Positions 1 through 8,944 of a DNA stretch of 64,000 nt are shown here, one piece after another (position 1 is the first letter of the stretch; each line of letters starts with the position of its first letter). Where the stretch lies: contig CAVXLL010000002.1 of assembly GCA_963762575.1 (NCBI GenBank), forward strand, positions 248,001-312,000, given 5' to 3'. The notes below the pieces were generated by a model. It worked only from the letters and a program-made list of their open reading frames with translations. It had not been told where the DNA came from and searched no databases. Origin of the DNA: AP-15 sp963762575. Its GTDB lineage: Bacteria > Pseudomonadota > Alphaproteobacteria > ATCC43930 > CGMCC-115725. A program made the position numbers and the translations under genes.

Positions 1-24
1 ACGCGAGAGCGGAGCACCCATGGC

Positions 25-504
25 ATGGTTGAGCGCCTGGAGCGAGCGATCGGCGATGCTTCCGGCCATCCTGCCCGACCCTATCGTTTTGTCGACACGC
101 TCGCGGTTATGGAAAGACGGGGCTCGATCACCGCGGGAATGCGGCAAGCCGGCGAGGATTTTCGAGATTGTTTCGCCATCGCGCAGCTTGACCCGCTGAG
201 CGCTTTTGACGTATCGCGCCCGAGGATTGGGAGCCGGGGCGGTTTTAGATCGGTAGAAGAACCCGGGTCACGAATTGAGAATGCGCGTAACCTGGTCTGG
301 CGCGCAACCCTTGCTGTTGGCGGCCTCGGCTCCGCTGGCGGTTCATGTATATGGCACGTAGTGGGGTGGCAACAGTCTCTGAAGGAATGGGCGCTTCAGC
401 AGGGCTGGAACGGGCGGCGCGTGAGCCAAGAGGCCGCCTCCGGTATACTGATTGCCTCTCTGGGGACGCTCGTGGCGCATTTCGGCAAATCGAAAGCTTG
501 CTAA
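25..504 (+). CDS. Hypothetical phage-adjacent protein, DUF6456-like
   Basis: A 159-residue protein whose first visible start is the ATG at 25. The frame is open to the window edge, so the gene may begin upstream. The second half (residues about 105-155) has a pattern reminiscent of alphaproteobacterial DUF6456-type proteins: a Trp/His segment (IWHVVGW), a basic RRVSQE segment and a hydrophobic helix ending in LVAHFG. Those proteins are often HTH-linked, but no HTH is visible in this part. It lies just before a sigma70-like promoter and the terminase gene, so a role as a phage or host regulator is possible but unproven. The family match is from memory and is only moderately supported. Confidence 0.5.
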   Translation: MVERLERAIGDASGHPARPYRFVDTLAVMERRGSITAGMRQAGEDFRDCFAIAQLDPLSAFDVSRPRIGSRGGFRSVEEPGSRIENARNLVWRATLAVGGLGSAGGSCIWHVVGWQQSLKEWALQQGWNGRRVSQEAASGILIASLGTLVAHFGKSKAC

Positions 505-518
505 TCTGATATTGTGTA

Positions 519-547
519 TTGACAAATCCGGATCTAGGCGATATAGT
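519..547 (+). promoter_or_regulatory. Sigma70-type promoter ahead of the phage structural genes
   Basis: TTGACA at 519-524 and TATAGT at 542-547 are separated by exactly 17 bases. This is a near-perfect vegetative promoter in otherwise GC-rich DNA. It reads toward the terminase gene at 820 and lies just after the stop codon of the first gene. It is the best promoter-like sequence in the phage region and probably drives the packaging and structural genes, directly or as a leaderless small-gene transcript. Confidence 0.6.
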
Positions 548-819
548 AGCGGTATATTGGCAAGAGTGGGGAACAGGACCGCGTCGGCTTCCCCGATGGC
601 AACGCCGCATACAGGGTGGGCCGATGGGCAGGCGTTCCCGTTGCGCTTTCTGGAAATCATATCCGGCGTCATCTTGACCGATTCCGACGGTGCTCCTTAA
701 AGAGCTGCGCGAAAAATTGGTCCTGGGTGCAATCACCGGCATCCCAGCTTTCGCAAGCACCGCGCCGTAAAGCCGAAAATCCGCGGGATGCTTAGAAACA
801 CCAAAGGATTTCCTAAAGG
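548..819 (+). other. Leader region before terminase with two short, possibly broken reading frames
   Basis: This 272-base stretch between the promoter and terminase has no clear small-terminase gene. A GTG at 566 opens a 44-codon frame ending at 700. It ends in GAP followed by a stop. One frame over, the sequence continues as KELREKLVLGAITGIPAF before another stop near 773, so the two may be halves of one small gene split by a one-base change. I cannot assign a function. A small terminase subunit would normally be expected here, and either it lies upstream or it is lost. Confidence 0.3.
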
Positions 820-2667
820 ATGCGCGCGAGGCGCTTTTACGCCACTTCGCTTAGCTCGGGAGCGGAGTTGGAGAGGAATGAGTTCATCGCCGCTCTGACA
901 CCCGCAGAAGCGCGGGCACTGCTTTATGAGTGGGGATTCTGGGCCCGTCCCAATCAGCTGCCCCCCGATGGAGAGTGGCGGGTATGGCTCGTGCTTGCAG
1001 GCCGCGGCTTCGGCAAGACTAGAACGGGCGCAGAAATGATCCGCGCTCGGGTGACTGGCCGAACGGCCCATCGACTTGCGCTGGTAGCGCCCACGGCCGG
1101 CGATGCCCGCGATGTCATGGTTGAAGGCGAAAGCGGTATCCTGGCTATCTCGCCGCCCTGGGAGCGCCCGCGGTATGAGCCCTCGAAGCGGCGTCTGACC
1201 TGGCCCAATGGGGCCATCGCCACACTGTTCAGCGCCGACGAACCCGAACGCCTTCGCGGACCGCAGCACGACACAGCATGGTGCGATGAGCTTGCTAGCT
1301 GGCGGCATCCGGAGGCTTGGGACATGCTTCTGTTCGGCCTGCGCTTAGGAGCTGATCCGCGCGTTGTGGTTACGACGACACCCCGGGCGACTTCGCTCAT
1401 TCGTGGGCTCATCGCCGATCCGACGGTCATTGTGACGCGAGGGACCACTTACGAGAACCGCGCCAATCTGGCCTCGGCTTTCTTCGGACAGATCATTCGT
1501 AAGTATCGGGGGACTCGCCTCGGCCGGCAGGAACTCGAAGCAGAGCTCCTTGAAGATGTTTCCGGTGCCTTATGGACCCGCGGCATGTTGGAAGGAGCTC
1601 GAGTTCCAGCGGCCCCGCCACTGATTAGAGTGGTTGTCGCCATCGATCCGGCGGCGAGTTCGACTGAGCGGGCTGACGAAACCGGGATTATCGTTGCCGG
1701 CAGGGATGCCGGCGGCCGGGGCTGGGTGCTCGCGGACGCCTCGGGTCGCTATCAGCCCACTGAGTGGGCCAAGACCGCTGTTTCGGCTTATCGCGCTCAC
1801 AGAGCCGATCGGATCGTCGCCGAGGTGAATAATGGCGGCGACATGGTCGAGGCGACATTGCGAGTGATCGAGCCAAACGCGCCCTTTTCTGCCGTGCATG
1901 CCTCCCGCGGAAAGGTAACCCGCGCAGAACCGATTGCGGCGCTCTACGAGCAAGGCCGGGTACACCACCTCGGGGTGTTTCCGCAACTCGAGGATCAAAT
2001 GTGCGCCTTTACCGCCGACGCGCACGCCAATCTCTCGACCCGTTCCGCCGGCTACTCTCCGGATCGGGTTGATGCGCTGGTTTGGGCATTGACCGATCTG
2101 CTGGTGGAGTCGATGCCCGGAGAGGGGATTTACGAGATGTATCGCCAGCTGAGTGGTGAGCTGGCTGGTAATGGGAAATCGCGATTCTTAAACGCGCTTC
2201 GCCAATCATTACTGGGAAGGAGCCGATCATTGACGCTGCTCGTCAAGGACGCCAATACTACCACCCAATCGATTTCGACGCAGACTGACGTTGCGGGCAA
2301 TCTCGTCCCGGTTCATGCGCCTGCGGTAATCGCAGGCGGCGTAGCGACTCCGGTCGGCCCGACAGCCCCGCTTCCGGTAATCAATGCTGCTGGCTCCGCG
2401 GCGATTGATGGCAGCGGCACCGTAGTGACCGGAGGCATGGCCCAGCTCTTGTTTGCCGGCGTAGTTCCGGTCAACGGTTTTCTCGTCGCGAACAACTCTT
2501 CGGCCACCCTCTACGTTTCCGATGTTGGCGCGGCAAGCGTCGGCGGCGGGTCGATCCCGATTGCGCCGGGCGCAGTTTTCATCACCCCGTCCGGTTATAA
2601 GCCGGGGGGTGCTGTCAGCCTCTTTGCCAGTTCGACCGGCCAGTCCTTTGCGGCTCGGAGATGGTAA
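820..2667 (+). CDS. terL: Terminase large subunit with extra C-terminal domain
   Basis: DNA-packaging ATPase/nuclease of a tailed phage, in the RcGTA/HK97-like branch. Residues 60-67 (AGRGFGKT) form Walker A and D156-E157 the Walker B pair. A TTTPR segment follows near 186-190. The RNase H-like nuclease has D276 (AIDPAA), E335 and D418 (SPDRVDALVW), all the expected acidic residues. The canonical protein should end near residue 445. Here the frame continues without a stop into about 145 residues (471-615) that look like a separate virion protein: VKDANTTTQ at the front, a Pro/Ala/Val-rich middle and a beta-rich end with PVNGFLVANN. The start at 820 has only a weak ribosome site. Confidence 0.9.
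   Translation: MRARRFYATSLSSGAELERNEFIAALTPAEARALLYEWGFWARPNQLPPDGEWRVWLVLAGRGFGKTRTGAEMIRARVTGRTAHRLALVAPTAGDARDVMVEGESGILAISPPWERPRYEPSKRRLTWPNGAIATLFSADEPERLRGPQHDTAWCDELASWRHPEAWDMLLFGLRLGADPRVVVTTTPRATSLIRGLIADPTVIVTRGTTYENRANLASAFFGQIIRKYRGTRLGRQELEAELLEDVSGALWTRGMLEGARVPAAPPLIRVVVAIDPAASSTERADETGIIVAGRDAGGRGWVLADASGRYQPTEWAKTAVSAYRAHRADRIVAEVNNGGDMVEATLRVIEPNAPFSAVHASRGKVTRAEPIAALYEQGRVHHLGVFPQLEDQMCAFTADAHANLSTRSAGYSPDRVDALVWALTDLLVESMPGEGIYEMYRQLSGELAGNGKSRFLNALRQSLLGRSRSLTLLVKDANTTTQSISTQTDVAGNLVPVHAPAVIAGGVATPVGPTAPLPVINAAGSAAIDGSGTVVTGGMAQLLFAGVVPVNGFLVANNSSATLYVSDVGAASVGGGSIPIAPGAVFITPSGYKPGGAVSLFASSTGQSFAARRW
2214..2232 (+). promoter_or_regulatory. Internal ribosome binding site and TTG start inside terL
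   Basis: The sequence GGGAAGGAG at 2214-2222 is followed after seven bases by TTG at 2230, in the same frame as terL. It sits exactly at the junction between the terminase nuclease domain and the extra C-terminal domain (residue 471). A separate protein of about 145 residues (2230-2667) could therefore be made. This fits an ancestral two-gene layout in which the terL stop codon was lost, or a deliberate internal start. Whether it is used cannot be told from sequence. Confidence 0.5.
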
Positions 2668-5600
2668 TGTCTTTGCCGGTATCAGCACCCGCGCCGGAAC
2701 TGTCGATGATGATACCGACCGGCTGTGCGGCCGCTCTCGGAATTTGGTTCGCTACGACAACTGTGCTATTACTCGCTGAAGCCGGGCTGGCGCGCCGCAT
2801 CGCTAAACTTCGGTTGTTCAGCACACTGCGAGCGCTCCCCGTTACCGATGTTCCAGCTGCCCGAGGGTGGAAGCAACACTCAGTCGCCGTCAGACAGAGA
2901 AGCGGGCTCCGTCCGACTGACCGGCAGCGAGTTGCCGGATCGCGGATCACCCGTACTCTTCTGCGAATTGCGGCGTTTGCCTTTGGTCTCGGCGTGACGC
3001 TCCCCACCCTGGCACAGACGATCAGCGGGTCCTCACTCGACATCACGGGCCAGTCCACGCTGCAAGGTGACGTGGTCATGTGCTCCGGACACCCGTGGAT
3101 CGATGTTCGCTGCAATGGCGCCTTGGGCGACGGTAATCAAGACGATACCAACGCCATAAACAGCACAATTTCAACCGCTGTCGCGAATAACTGGCCGGTG
3201 CGCTTAACAGCGGGGACCTACAAAGTCACATCACAGATAATCATCGACTACGCCACCCAGGCGGGCCAAGGGTTTCGTATCATCTCAGACGGCGCCATCA
3301 TCGACGGTCGAACCATTGCGTCCGGCCCAGTGCTGCAGATCCGATGCGGCGGCGGTACGACCAGCAGCCCGACGGGGTGCTTCTATTTTAGAGAAGAGGG
3401 TACCCTATTTGTCAACGGTAACACTCCGGGCTATGTGGTTGTACTCGGCAAGACTGATTTTTCCGATGCGCACAATTCGGCAAAGTTCGATCATCTGATC
3501 GTCAACAATGCCAACACTGCAGCGGCGGGAGGAGGCTGCCAGTTCAATTCTCTACTGGACAGTGACGTTTATGCGGTTTGCGTGGCGGCCGGCGGGGCGG
3601 CCGGCCTCGCGTTCGAGCAGGTCCAGTTTTCCCGGATATCCGGGGCGGGTACGGCGGCGGGCACCGGAGGCCGCGGAGTAGCTCTGGAGAACGGTTACAA
3701 CTTCAGCAACACCTTCTTCGCTCTCGATCTCGAAGTGTCCCCGACCTGCCTGTCGATAACGTTCGGTCACAACGGTCTCAACACTTTCGTATCCCCTTAT
3801 TTCGACTGTGTCACTGCAGTGAATGCAACGGCGAGCGACGGCAATGTGCTGATCAACCCCAACTATGGCGGTGCAACGGTCAATTACGGACCGCTCTCCA
3901 CGGGAATATCGGTAATCGGCACGGGATCGCGGGACAATTGGCTGTTTCCGGTGGCTGGATCTTATGTAGCAAAGCCGATCGATGATGGGCTCAGCGTCTC
4001 CAACTATAATGCTCCGGGCGCATCAATGTCAGTGACCCTGCCGGCGCTTTCCACCCTCAATGTGGGGTGGAGCATGGGATTTGCTTCCGACAACGGCAAG
4101 GGCATGACGATTACGACGACCAGCGGTTCGATCATCTCAGGGGGCAAGAGCGTCGCGTCGATTACGATGGGCGCCGGAAATTATGAATATGTTCGGCTCC
4201 AATCGGATGGGAATAACTTCCGTATTGTCTCGTCGACCCGTAATACACGCCTGGCGAATGGCTTCGAACCTCCGCCTTGGCCGAGCAACTGGCTGTTCCC
4301 CGCCAGCTCCGGCTATGCCGCCAACCTCAGCGACAACGGCAACGTGCTGTCGAGCTACAATAGCGCCGCAGGTCTGACCGTTACGCTGCCCTCGACAAAC
4401 GGCCTTACCGACGGCTGGTCCATGGGCTTTGCTACCGACAATGACAAGGGTCTGACGGTCCAGGTGAACGGCACCAGTGGTGGTCACCTCGTATGGCCCG
4501 GTTCCGGCGGATCGCAGACATCATTGGCGATGGCGAACACCAGCCAGGGTGCTTACGAGTTCATGGTTCTGCAGTACGACGGCAACGGCAATTTCCGTGT
4601 CCTCGAAGCGACACCAGCAACCACGCAGGCAATCGGCATGGTCGGCGCTGCCGGCATCAGCCGCTGGAGTTTTCCCGCGGTCAGTTCTTACTCCGCGGCG
4701 ATTGCCGACAACGGCAATGTAATATCCAGCCTCAACAGCCCGGCTTCCTATTTGGCGGTAACGCTGCCGCCGACGACGGCGGTGCCGATGGGATGGACGA
4801 TCGGGATAGCGACCGACGGCAACAAGACCGCCGCGGTGCAAATCAACTCCACCTCCGGCGGGCGCATTCTCTACCCCGGGAGCGGTGCGACCACCACTTC
4901 GGCCTCGCTCGCCGGAGCAAACTACGAGCTTCTCGTTCTGCAATTCGACGGCGGGAATTTCCGGGTTATCCAGGCGACACCGGCAACGGCCACGTTGATG
5001 GGGATCACCGGTAATGCCCCGGGGATCAATCGTTGGAGCTTTCCGGCGGTCGGCACATATGCCGCCTCGCAAAGCGACATCGGCAACGCATTGTCCAGTT
5101 ACAACACCCCGACCAGCTCCCTGACCGTGACCCTGCCGCCGACGACTGCGATAAGTGCCGGCTGGACAATGGGCTTTGCGACCGACAACGGCAAGGCCAT
5201 GACTGTTCAAGTCAACGGCGCCTCTGGTGGACACATCCTTTATCCGGCCGGCGCGACCGGCTCTGCCGGAAACTCGGTGACCCTCGCAAAGGTCAACTAC
5301 GAATTTATAGCGCTGCAATTCGACGGCAGCAACTTCCAAATCGTGTCGATTACGCCCCGCAGCGCCTCGGCCCTCGGCATGTTCGGGCATCAGATTACGA
5401 CCGGAGCAACCCCGGCGGTCGACTCGGGGTCCAGCGATTGCGGCACTTCGCCTTCCATCGGCGGCAATGACAGTGCGGGACGGGTCACCGTCGGGTCTGC
5501 CAATGGCGGCAGTTGTACGATAACATTCGTATCGCCTTGGACTAACCCTCCGGTTTGCTCGGTTTTCGACGAAACTAATGGGACTCTCGTACGTCCGACG

Positions 5601-5684
5601 GCCGCCTCGACTGCCACTGTGACGCTGACGGGCGCATTTGCTGCCGGCGACATCCTCGCCTACCAATGCGTCGGCTTTCAATGA
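2661..5684 (+). CDS. Tail-spike-like protein with pectate-lyase-type N-terminus and four tandem repeats
   Basis: A 1007-residue protein placed between terminase and portal. After an N-terminal stretch there is a signal-peptide-like segment ending LAQT (about residues 95-120). It is followed by a right-handed beta-helix entry typical of pectate_lyase_3/tailspike proteins (GALGDGNQDDTNAIN, near 150-165). From residue 426 there are four repeats of about 120 residues. The last 97 residues (from about 911, with GNDSAGRVTV and WTNPPVC) form a separate Cys-containing terminal domain seen in other phage receptor-binding proteins. It probably binds or degrades a surface polysaccharide. The start is uncertain: ATG 2661 overlaps terL by seven bases and no better in-frame start precedes the signal-like segment. 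Confidence 0.7.
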   Translation: MVMSLPVSAPAPELSMMIPTGCAAALGIWFATTTVLLLAEAGLARRIAKLRLFSTLRALPVTDVPAARGWKQHSVAVRQRSGLRPTDRQRVAGSRITRTLLRIAAFAFGLGVTLPTLAQTISGSSLDITGQSTLQGDVVMCSGHPWIDVRCNGALGDGNQDDTNAINSTISTAVANNWPVRLTAGTYKVTSQIIIDYATQAGQGFRIISDGAIIDGRTIASGPVLQIRCGGGTTSSPTGCFYFREEGTLFVNGNTPGYVVVLGKTDFSDAHNSAKFDHLIVNNANTAAAGGGCQFNSLLDSDVYAVCVAAGGAAGLAFEQVQFSRISGAGTAAGTGGRGVALENGYNFSNTFFALDLEVSPTCLSITFGHNGLNTFVSPYFDCVTAVNATASDGNVLINPNYGGATVNYGPLSTGISVIGTGSRDNWLFPVAGSYVAKPIDDGLSVSNYNAPGASMSVTLPALSTLNVGWSMGFASDNGKGMTITTTSGSIISGGKSVASITMGAGNYEYVRLQSDGNNFRIVSSTRNTRLANGFEPPPWPSNWLFPASSGYAANLSDNGNVLSSYNSAAGLTVTLPSTNGLTDGWSMGFATDNDKGLTVQVNGTSGGHLVWPGSGGSQTSLAMANTSQGAYEFMVLQYDGNGNFRVLEATPATTQAIGMVGAAGISRWSFPAVSSYSAAIADNGNVISSLNSPASYLAVTLPPTTAVPMGWTIGIATDGNKTAAVQINSTSGGRILYPGSGATTTSASLAGANYELLVLQFDGGNFRVIQATPATATLMGITGNAPGINRWSFPAVGTYAASQSDIGNALSSYNTPTSSLTVTLPPTTAISAGWTMGFATDNGKAMTVQVNGASGGHILYPAGATGSAGNSVTLAKVNYEFIALQFDGSNFQIVSITPRSASALGMFGHQITTGATPAVDSGSSDCGTSPSIGGNDSAGRVTVGSANGGSCTITFVSPWTNPPVCSVFDETNGTLVRPTAASTATVTLTGAFAAGDILAYQCVGFQ
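3936..5388 (+). repeat. Four tandem protein repeats of about 120 residues in the tail spike
   Basis: Repeat units start at about 3936, 4287, 4662 and 5031. Each opens with an aromatic motif (NWLFP or RWSFP), then has SNYN/SSYN, VTLP, GW(S/T)MGFA(S/T)D and ends with a FRIV/FRVI-type strand. Units 2 to 4 also share SGGH/R and a YPG- or WPG-like turn, while unit 1 is shorter. The DNA copies have diverged, so these are old duplications and not recent slippage. Each unit probably folds as a beta-rich domain, repeated to lengthen a fibre. Confidence 0.8.
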
Positions 5685-5768
5685 TCGAGGCTCTCACAAC
5701 CGGGGAGTTGGGTTTGAGCCAAGATGCGCCTTCGGCCTGCCATTCTTGGACATCATGGAGGCGCTCTG

Positions 5769-7132
5769 ATGCCAGCTCCTGACAGCAAGCGGACCTCGTT
5801 GGCGTCGTACACGTGGGGCAGCTGGGGAAGTCAGAACGACGTCACTCGGTTTCGCAACATCTTCCAGCCGGACCCGGGAATTTTTTCACCCGGCTATCCG
5901 CTGGTCCCGCCCGAGCGCGAGCAGGTACGCCTCTGGGATTATCCAGTCGGCTACAATACGATCTACACGCCGCGCTCTTACGAAGCGATCGGTTTCGATG
6001 AACTGAGGGCGCTGGCCGAAAGTCACGATATCACTCGGCTCGCGATCGAAACTCGGAAGGACCAGATCGAAAAACTCGACTGGGCGATCAAGTCTCGCAA
6101 CGAGAAAACGCCCGACAAAGATACCGCCTCGCGGATTGACCAGCTGACCGAGTTCTGGCCGAAGCCCCGATGGTGAAAAACCCTTCGCAACCTGGCTTCG
6201 CGAAGCGCTCGAAGACGTCCTTGTGCTCGACGCGGCGGCATTCGAATTGCGCCGTAACCGCGGCGGCAAAATCATCGGGCTCGACATCGTCGACGGCTCG
6301 ACGATCAAAGTGTTGCTCGATGATACCGGTCGGCGGCCACGGCCACCGGCCCCGGCCTACGAACAGATCATCCACGGGCGACCTTGGCGTCTTCTGACCG
6401 GTGACGAGCTGATGTACCTGCCGCGGAACCCACGCCCGCACAAGGCGTATGGTTTCAGCCCTGTCGAGCAGATCGTGACGACAGTGAATATCGGGCTGCG
6501 CCGCCAAGCGATGCAGCTGCAGCATTTCACGGAGGGTAATGTTCCGCCCGGTCTGCTCAATGCGCCGGACGGGTGGAGCCCTGAGCAGATCCGCCAGTTC
6601 CAGGAGTGGTTCGAACTCGATTCTTGCCGGAAATACGGCTAACCGCACCCGCCTAGTCTGGTGTCCGAGTGGCGCCAAATACCAAGCCTTCAAGGAGGCG
6701 CCGTATAAGGACGATTTCGACGAATGGCTGGCGCGGATCGTGTGTTACGCATTCTCGTTGCCGCCCACCGCCTTTACCCCGCAGGTCAATCGGGCCACGG
6801 CGCAGACTGCCCAGGAGGCGGCCCTAGAAGAAGGGCTCGCGCCATTGCTCGGGTGGGTCAAGCGATTGGTTGATGGCGTTATCCAGACTAGGATGGGCTA
6901 CGTCGACCTCGAATTTGCTTGGTCGAATAGCCGGCCTACCGATCCAAAGGACCAAGCGACGATCCTCAGCGGTTACGTGAAGGACGGAATTTATTCGCTC
7001 AATGAGGCGCGCGACATTCTGGGAATGCCCCCGGTCGCAGGCGGGGGCAAACCGATGTTTTTGACCGCACAAGGGCCTGTGCTTCTGAGCGATGCCGATA
7101 GAGAATCCCGCAGTCCGCAAGCAGATACTTAG
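5769..7132 (+). pseudogene. Phage portal protein, HK97 type, broken by two frameshifts
   Basis: The dodecameric portal ring of the capsid vertex. The ATG at 5769 is chosen because GGAGG at 5757-5761 lies seven bases ahead of it. The protein reads from PAPDSKR to QLTEFWPKP in the first frame, then DGEKPFATWLREALED in the second, then SILAGNTANRTR in the third. Each step is explained by one surplus base: an extra C in CCCC at 6165-6168, and a G near 6613. The pieces together give a normal portal of about 450 residues, ending after a GKPMFLT segment. As written the gene cannot make an intact portal, so either the element is defective or these are sequence errors. Confidence 0.85.
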
Positions 7133-7301
7133 GTTGGCACGCCGCATTCGCATTGCGCATGCTTCGCTTCGTCAAGATCCTTGAGTGTAGTGATTTTGCT
7201 CACCTGATATCCGACGTGCCGGTGGCGCCCATCGTCATTGGCCACCGATCCCACTCGATTGATTGCGCGAGCCCGATGAATAGGCACATTAGGAGCCCTT
7301 A

Positions 7302-8408
7302 ATGAGTGTTCTGCCCTCCGACATCGTCGTTTATGGTTCGGCCAACATGCCCGAGGCGGATGGCCCATCCAACGGCGGCGCGGTCGATTTCACCCGTCGT
7401 GTCGCATTCTACGACGTCACCCCGGCTGGCAGTGTTGACGTGATCTCGAGTTCAGCCAGCGATACCGCGACCAAAATCACCTATTCTGGCCGTGACCCGA
7501 CCGGCGTCATCCAGAGCCAGACACTTACATTAAATGGGCAGACATGGGTAGCCGGATCACAGTCGCTGGAGCGGCTGCTCTATGCCGCGCTCTCCGGGGC
7601 GACCGCCAACGGTCCGGTCACCAACCCCGGGGGAACCGCCGCTCTCGGTGATGTAGCTTTGGCCGCCCACAATTGTGTGCTCCCTTCGGGTTCGGTCACC
7701 ACCAACTCGAGCGCGCGTACGGCCCAGAACGGCTCCGCCAATCACAGCGGCACGACCCCGGCAATTTTTAAATTGCAGTCGGGCGACGGAGTGGGCGTGT
7801 CCGTCGGACAGATCATCTGGCTCAAAAGCGGCACGGGATCGAACCAATTACGCCAGATTATTGCTACCTCGGGATATGGTACGGATCTGGTCGCCGTCAA
7901 TCGCGACTGGGGCACCATACCGGACAATACGACGGCTTACAAAATTCTCCAAGCAATGCTCTTTGAGATTTCGCCAAATGCCGTGACGGCCATAATGCGA
8001 ATGTTCTCAAACACAGCAGCTGACGGGCCCACCGGCATTCAACGCACCTACTACGAGAAAGTCTTCGTCGTCAATAACAACACTGGCACTGCACTCACTG
8101 GAGCACAGATCGAGGTCGCTAGCGAGACCCCGACGCTACCCTCGGGCGCTCTGTTGGATTTGGCGTTGACCACGGCTCTGAATGACACAGGCTCTGCCGC
8201 CAACCGTCAAGGCGCACCCTCTTCAGGAGTCGGCTCGTTCATCGCGCAACCTGCTTTTGTAGATTTGACTGGGCCGGGCACCCTGCCATCGGGTTCGACG
8301 CCAAATACAACCGGCGCGCAGGGAGTGTGGCTCCGGTTGACGTTGCCTGCTGGTGCTGCCTCCTATAAGGGCTCGGCGGCTCTGCTGACGCAGGGAACTA
8401 CAGTCTAA
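7302..8408 (+). CDS. Putative phage head decoration or structural protein
   Basis: A 368-residue Ser/Thr/Ala-rich protein starting MSVLPSDIVVYGSANMP, preceded by a purine-rich site (AGGAG near 7290). It is beta-rich, has no signal peptide or membrane segment, and includes a clear YYEKVFVVNNNTG motif near residue 248. Proteins of this kind occur next to portal and capsid genes in alphaproteobacterial prophages and are usually annotated as hypothetical structural proteins. Position between portal and capsid genes supports a virion role such as decoration or head fibre. No enzymatic motif is visible. Confidence 0.6.
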   Translation: MSVLPSDIVVYGSANMPEADGPSNGGAVDFTRRVAFYDVTPAGSVDVISSSASDTATKITYSGRDPTGVIQSQTLTLNGQTWVAGSQSLERLLYAALSGATANGPVTNPGGTAALGDVALAAHNCVLPSGSVTTNSSARTAQNGSANHSGTTPAIFKLQSGDGVGVSVGQIIWLKSGTGSNQLRQIIATSGYGTDLVAVNRDWGTIPDNTTAYKILQAMLFEISPNAVTAIMRMFSNTAADGPTGIQRTYYEKVFVVNNNTGTALTGAQIEVASETPTLPSGALLDLALTTALNDTGSAANRQGAPSSGVGSFIAQPAFVDLTGPGTLPSGSTPNTTGAQGVWLRLTLPAGAASYKGSAALLTQGTTV

Positions 8409-8458
8409 GGCAACCTGACCCAACACTACATGGGTCGCGTGCTTCCGATGGCTCTGTA

Positions 8459-8923
8459 GTGACACACCAAAAATCAAACTACGCCATGATGAACGCCAGC
8501 CGGCTCGCCATTTTCTATGCAACGGCCAGCAAAGTCTTACGCCGCAAGGTCATCCCCGATTCCGAGGCTGAGCTCGATTGCCTGCGTCCCTCGCCTGGCG
8601 AGAGCATGCTTCTGCTGCCGCTAAGTCTGCCCCATGATGACGCGTCGTGTAGAGCGGCGATTGCTGGAGCAACGGGTGTGTCGCCACCGAGCGGCCGATG
8701 TTGCATCATTGAGGAGTCGGGAAATGTCATTGCTGTTTGCAATGCCGATCCCGCTCTCGACACCCACTCCGCAGGACAGATCGTGGCGAGCGAACGTGGA
8801 AGACTTGGCGATCGTTACGTTGACGGCATGTTCCTGCGCAGATATTCGGTAATGAGCGCTTCGTCGGACGTCGTTTCGCCCGAGGCTTGGCTCCCGGTTG
8901 TGAACCGGGGATCTCGCCAATGA
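8459..8923 (+). CDS. Hypothetical phage protein next to IS remnant
   Basis: A GTG start at 8459 gives 154 residues; ATG codons at 8486 and 8489 (MMNASRLAIFYA) are likelier starts and give about 145. The front half has a short KVLRRKVIPD segment and a hydrophobic SMLLLPLSL strand. No known domain is recognised. It lies in the phage fibre/decoration block, and its stop is about 20 bases before the truncated end of an IS630 transposase remnant, so its 3' end may have been altered by that insertion or a later deletion. Confidence 0.5.
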   Translation: MTHQKSNYAMMNASRLAIFYATASKVLRRKVIPDSEAELDCLRPSPGESMLLLPLSLPHDDASCRAAIAGATGVSPPSGRCCIIEESGNVIAVCNADPALDTHSAGQIVASERGRLGDRYVDGMFLRRYSVMSASSDVVSPEAWLPVVNRGSRQ

Positions 8924-8944
8924 AATGTCGTCCATATTGGGGAA

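Noticed and set aside
3936..5388. Possible CRISPR or recent tandem DNA repeat
   Set aside because: The repeats are about 350-375 bases, diverged at DNA level and conserved as protein; there are no short spacers.
4521..5681. 386-codon minus-strand frame
   Set aside because: It mirrors the tail-spike repeats and has no domain or ribosome site.
8417..8436. Small inverted repeat after the 7302 gene (GACCCA/TGGGTC)
   Set aside because: Six-base stem, no T run and a likely start codon right after; too weak to call a terminator.
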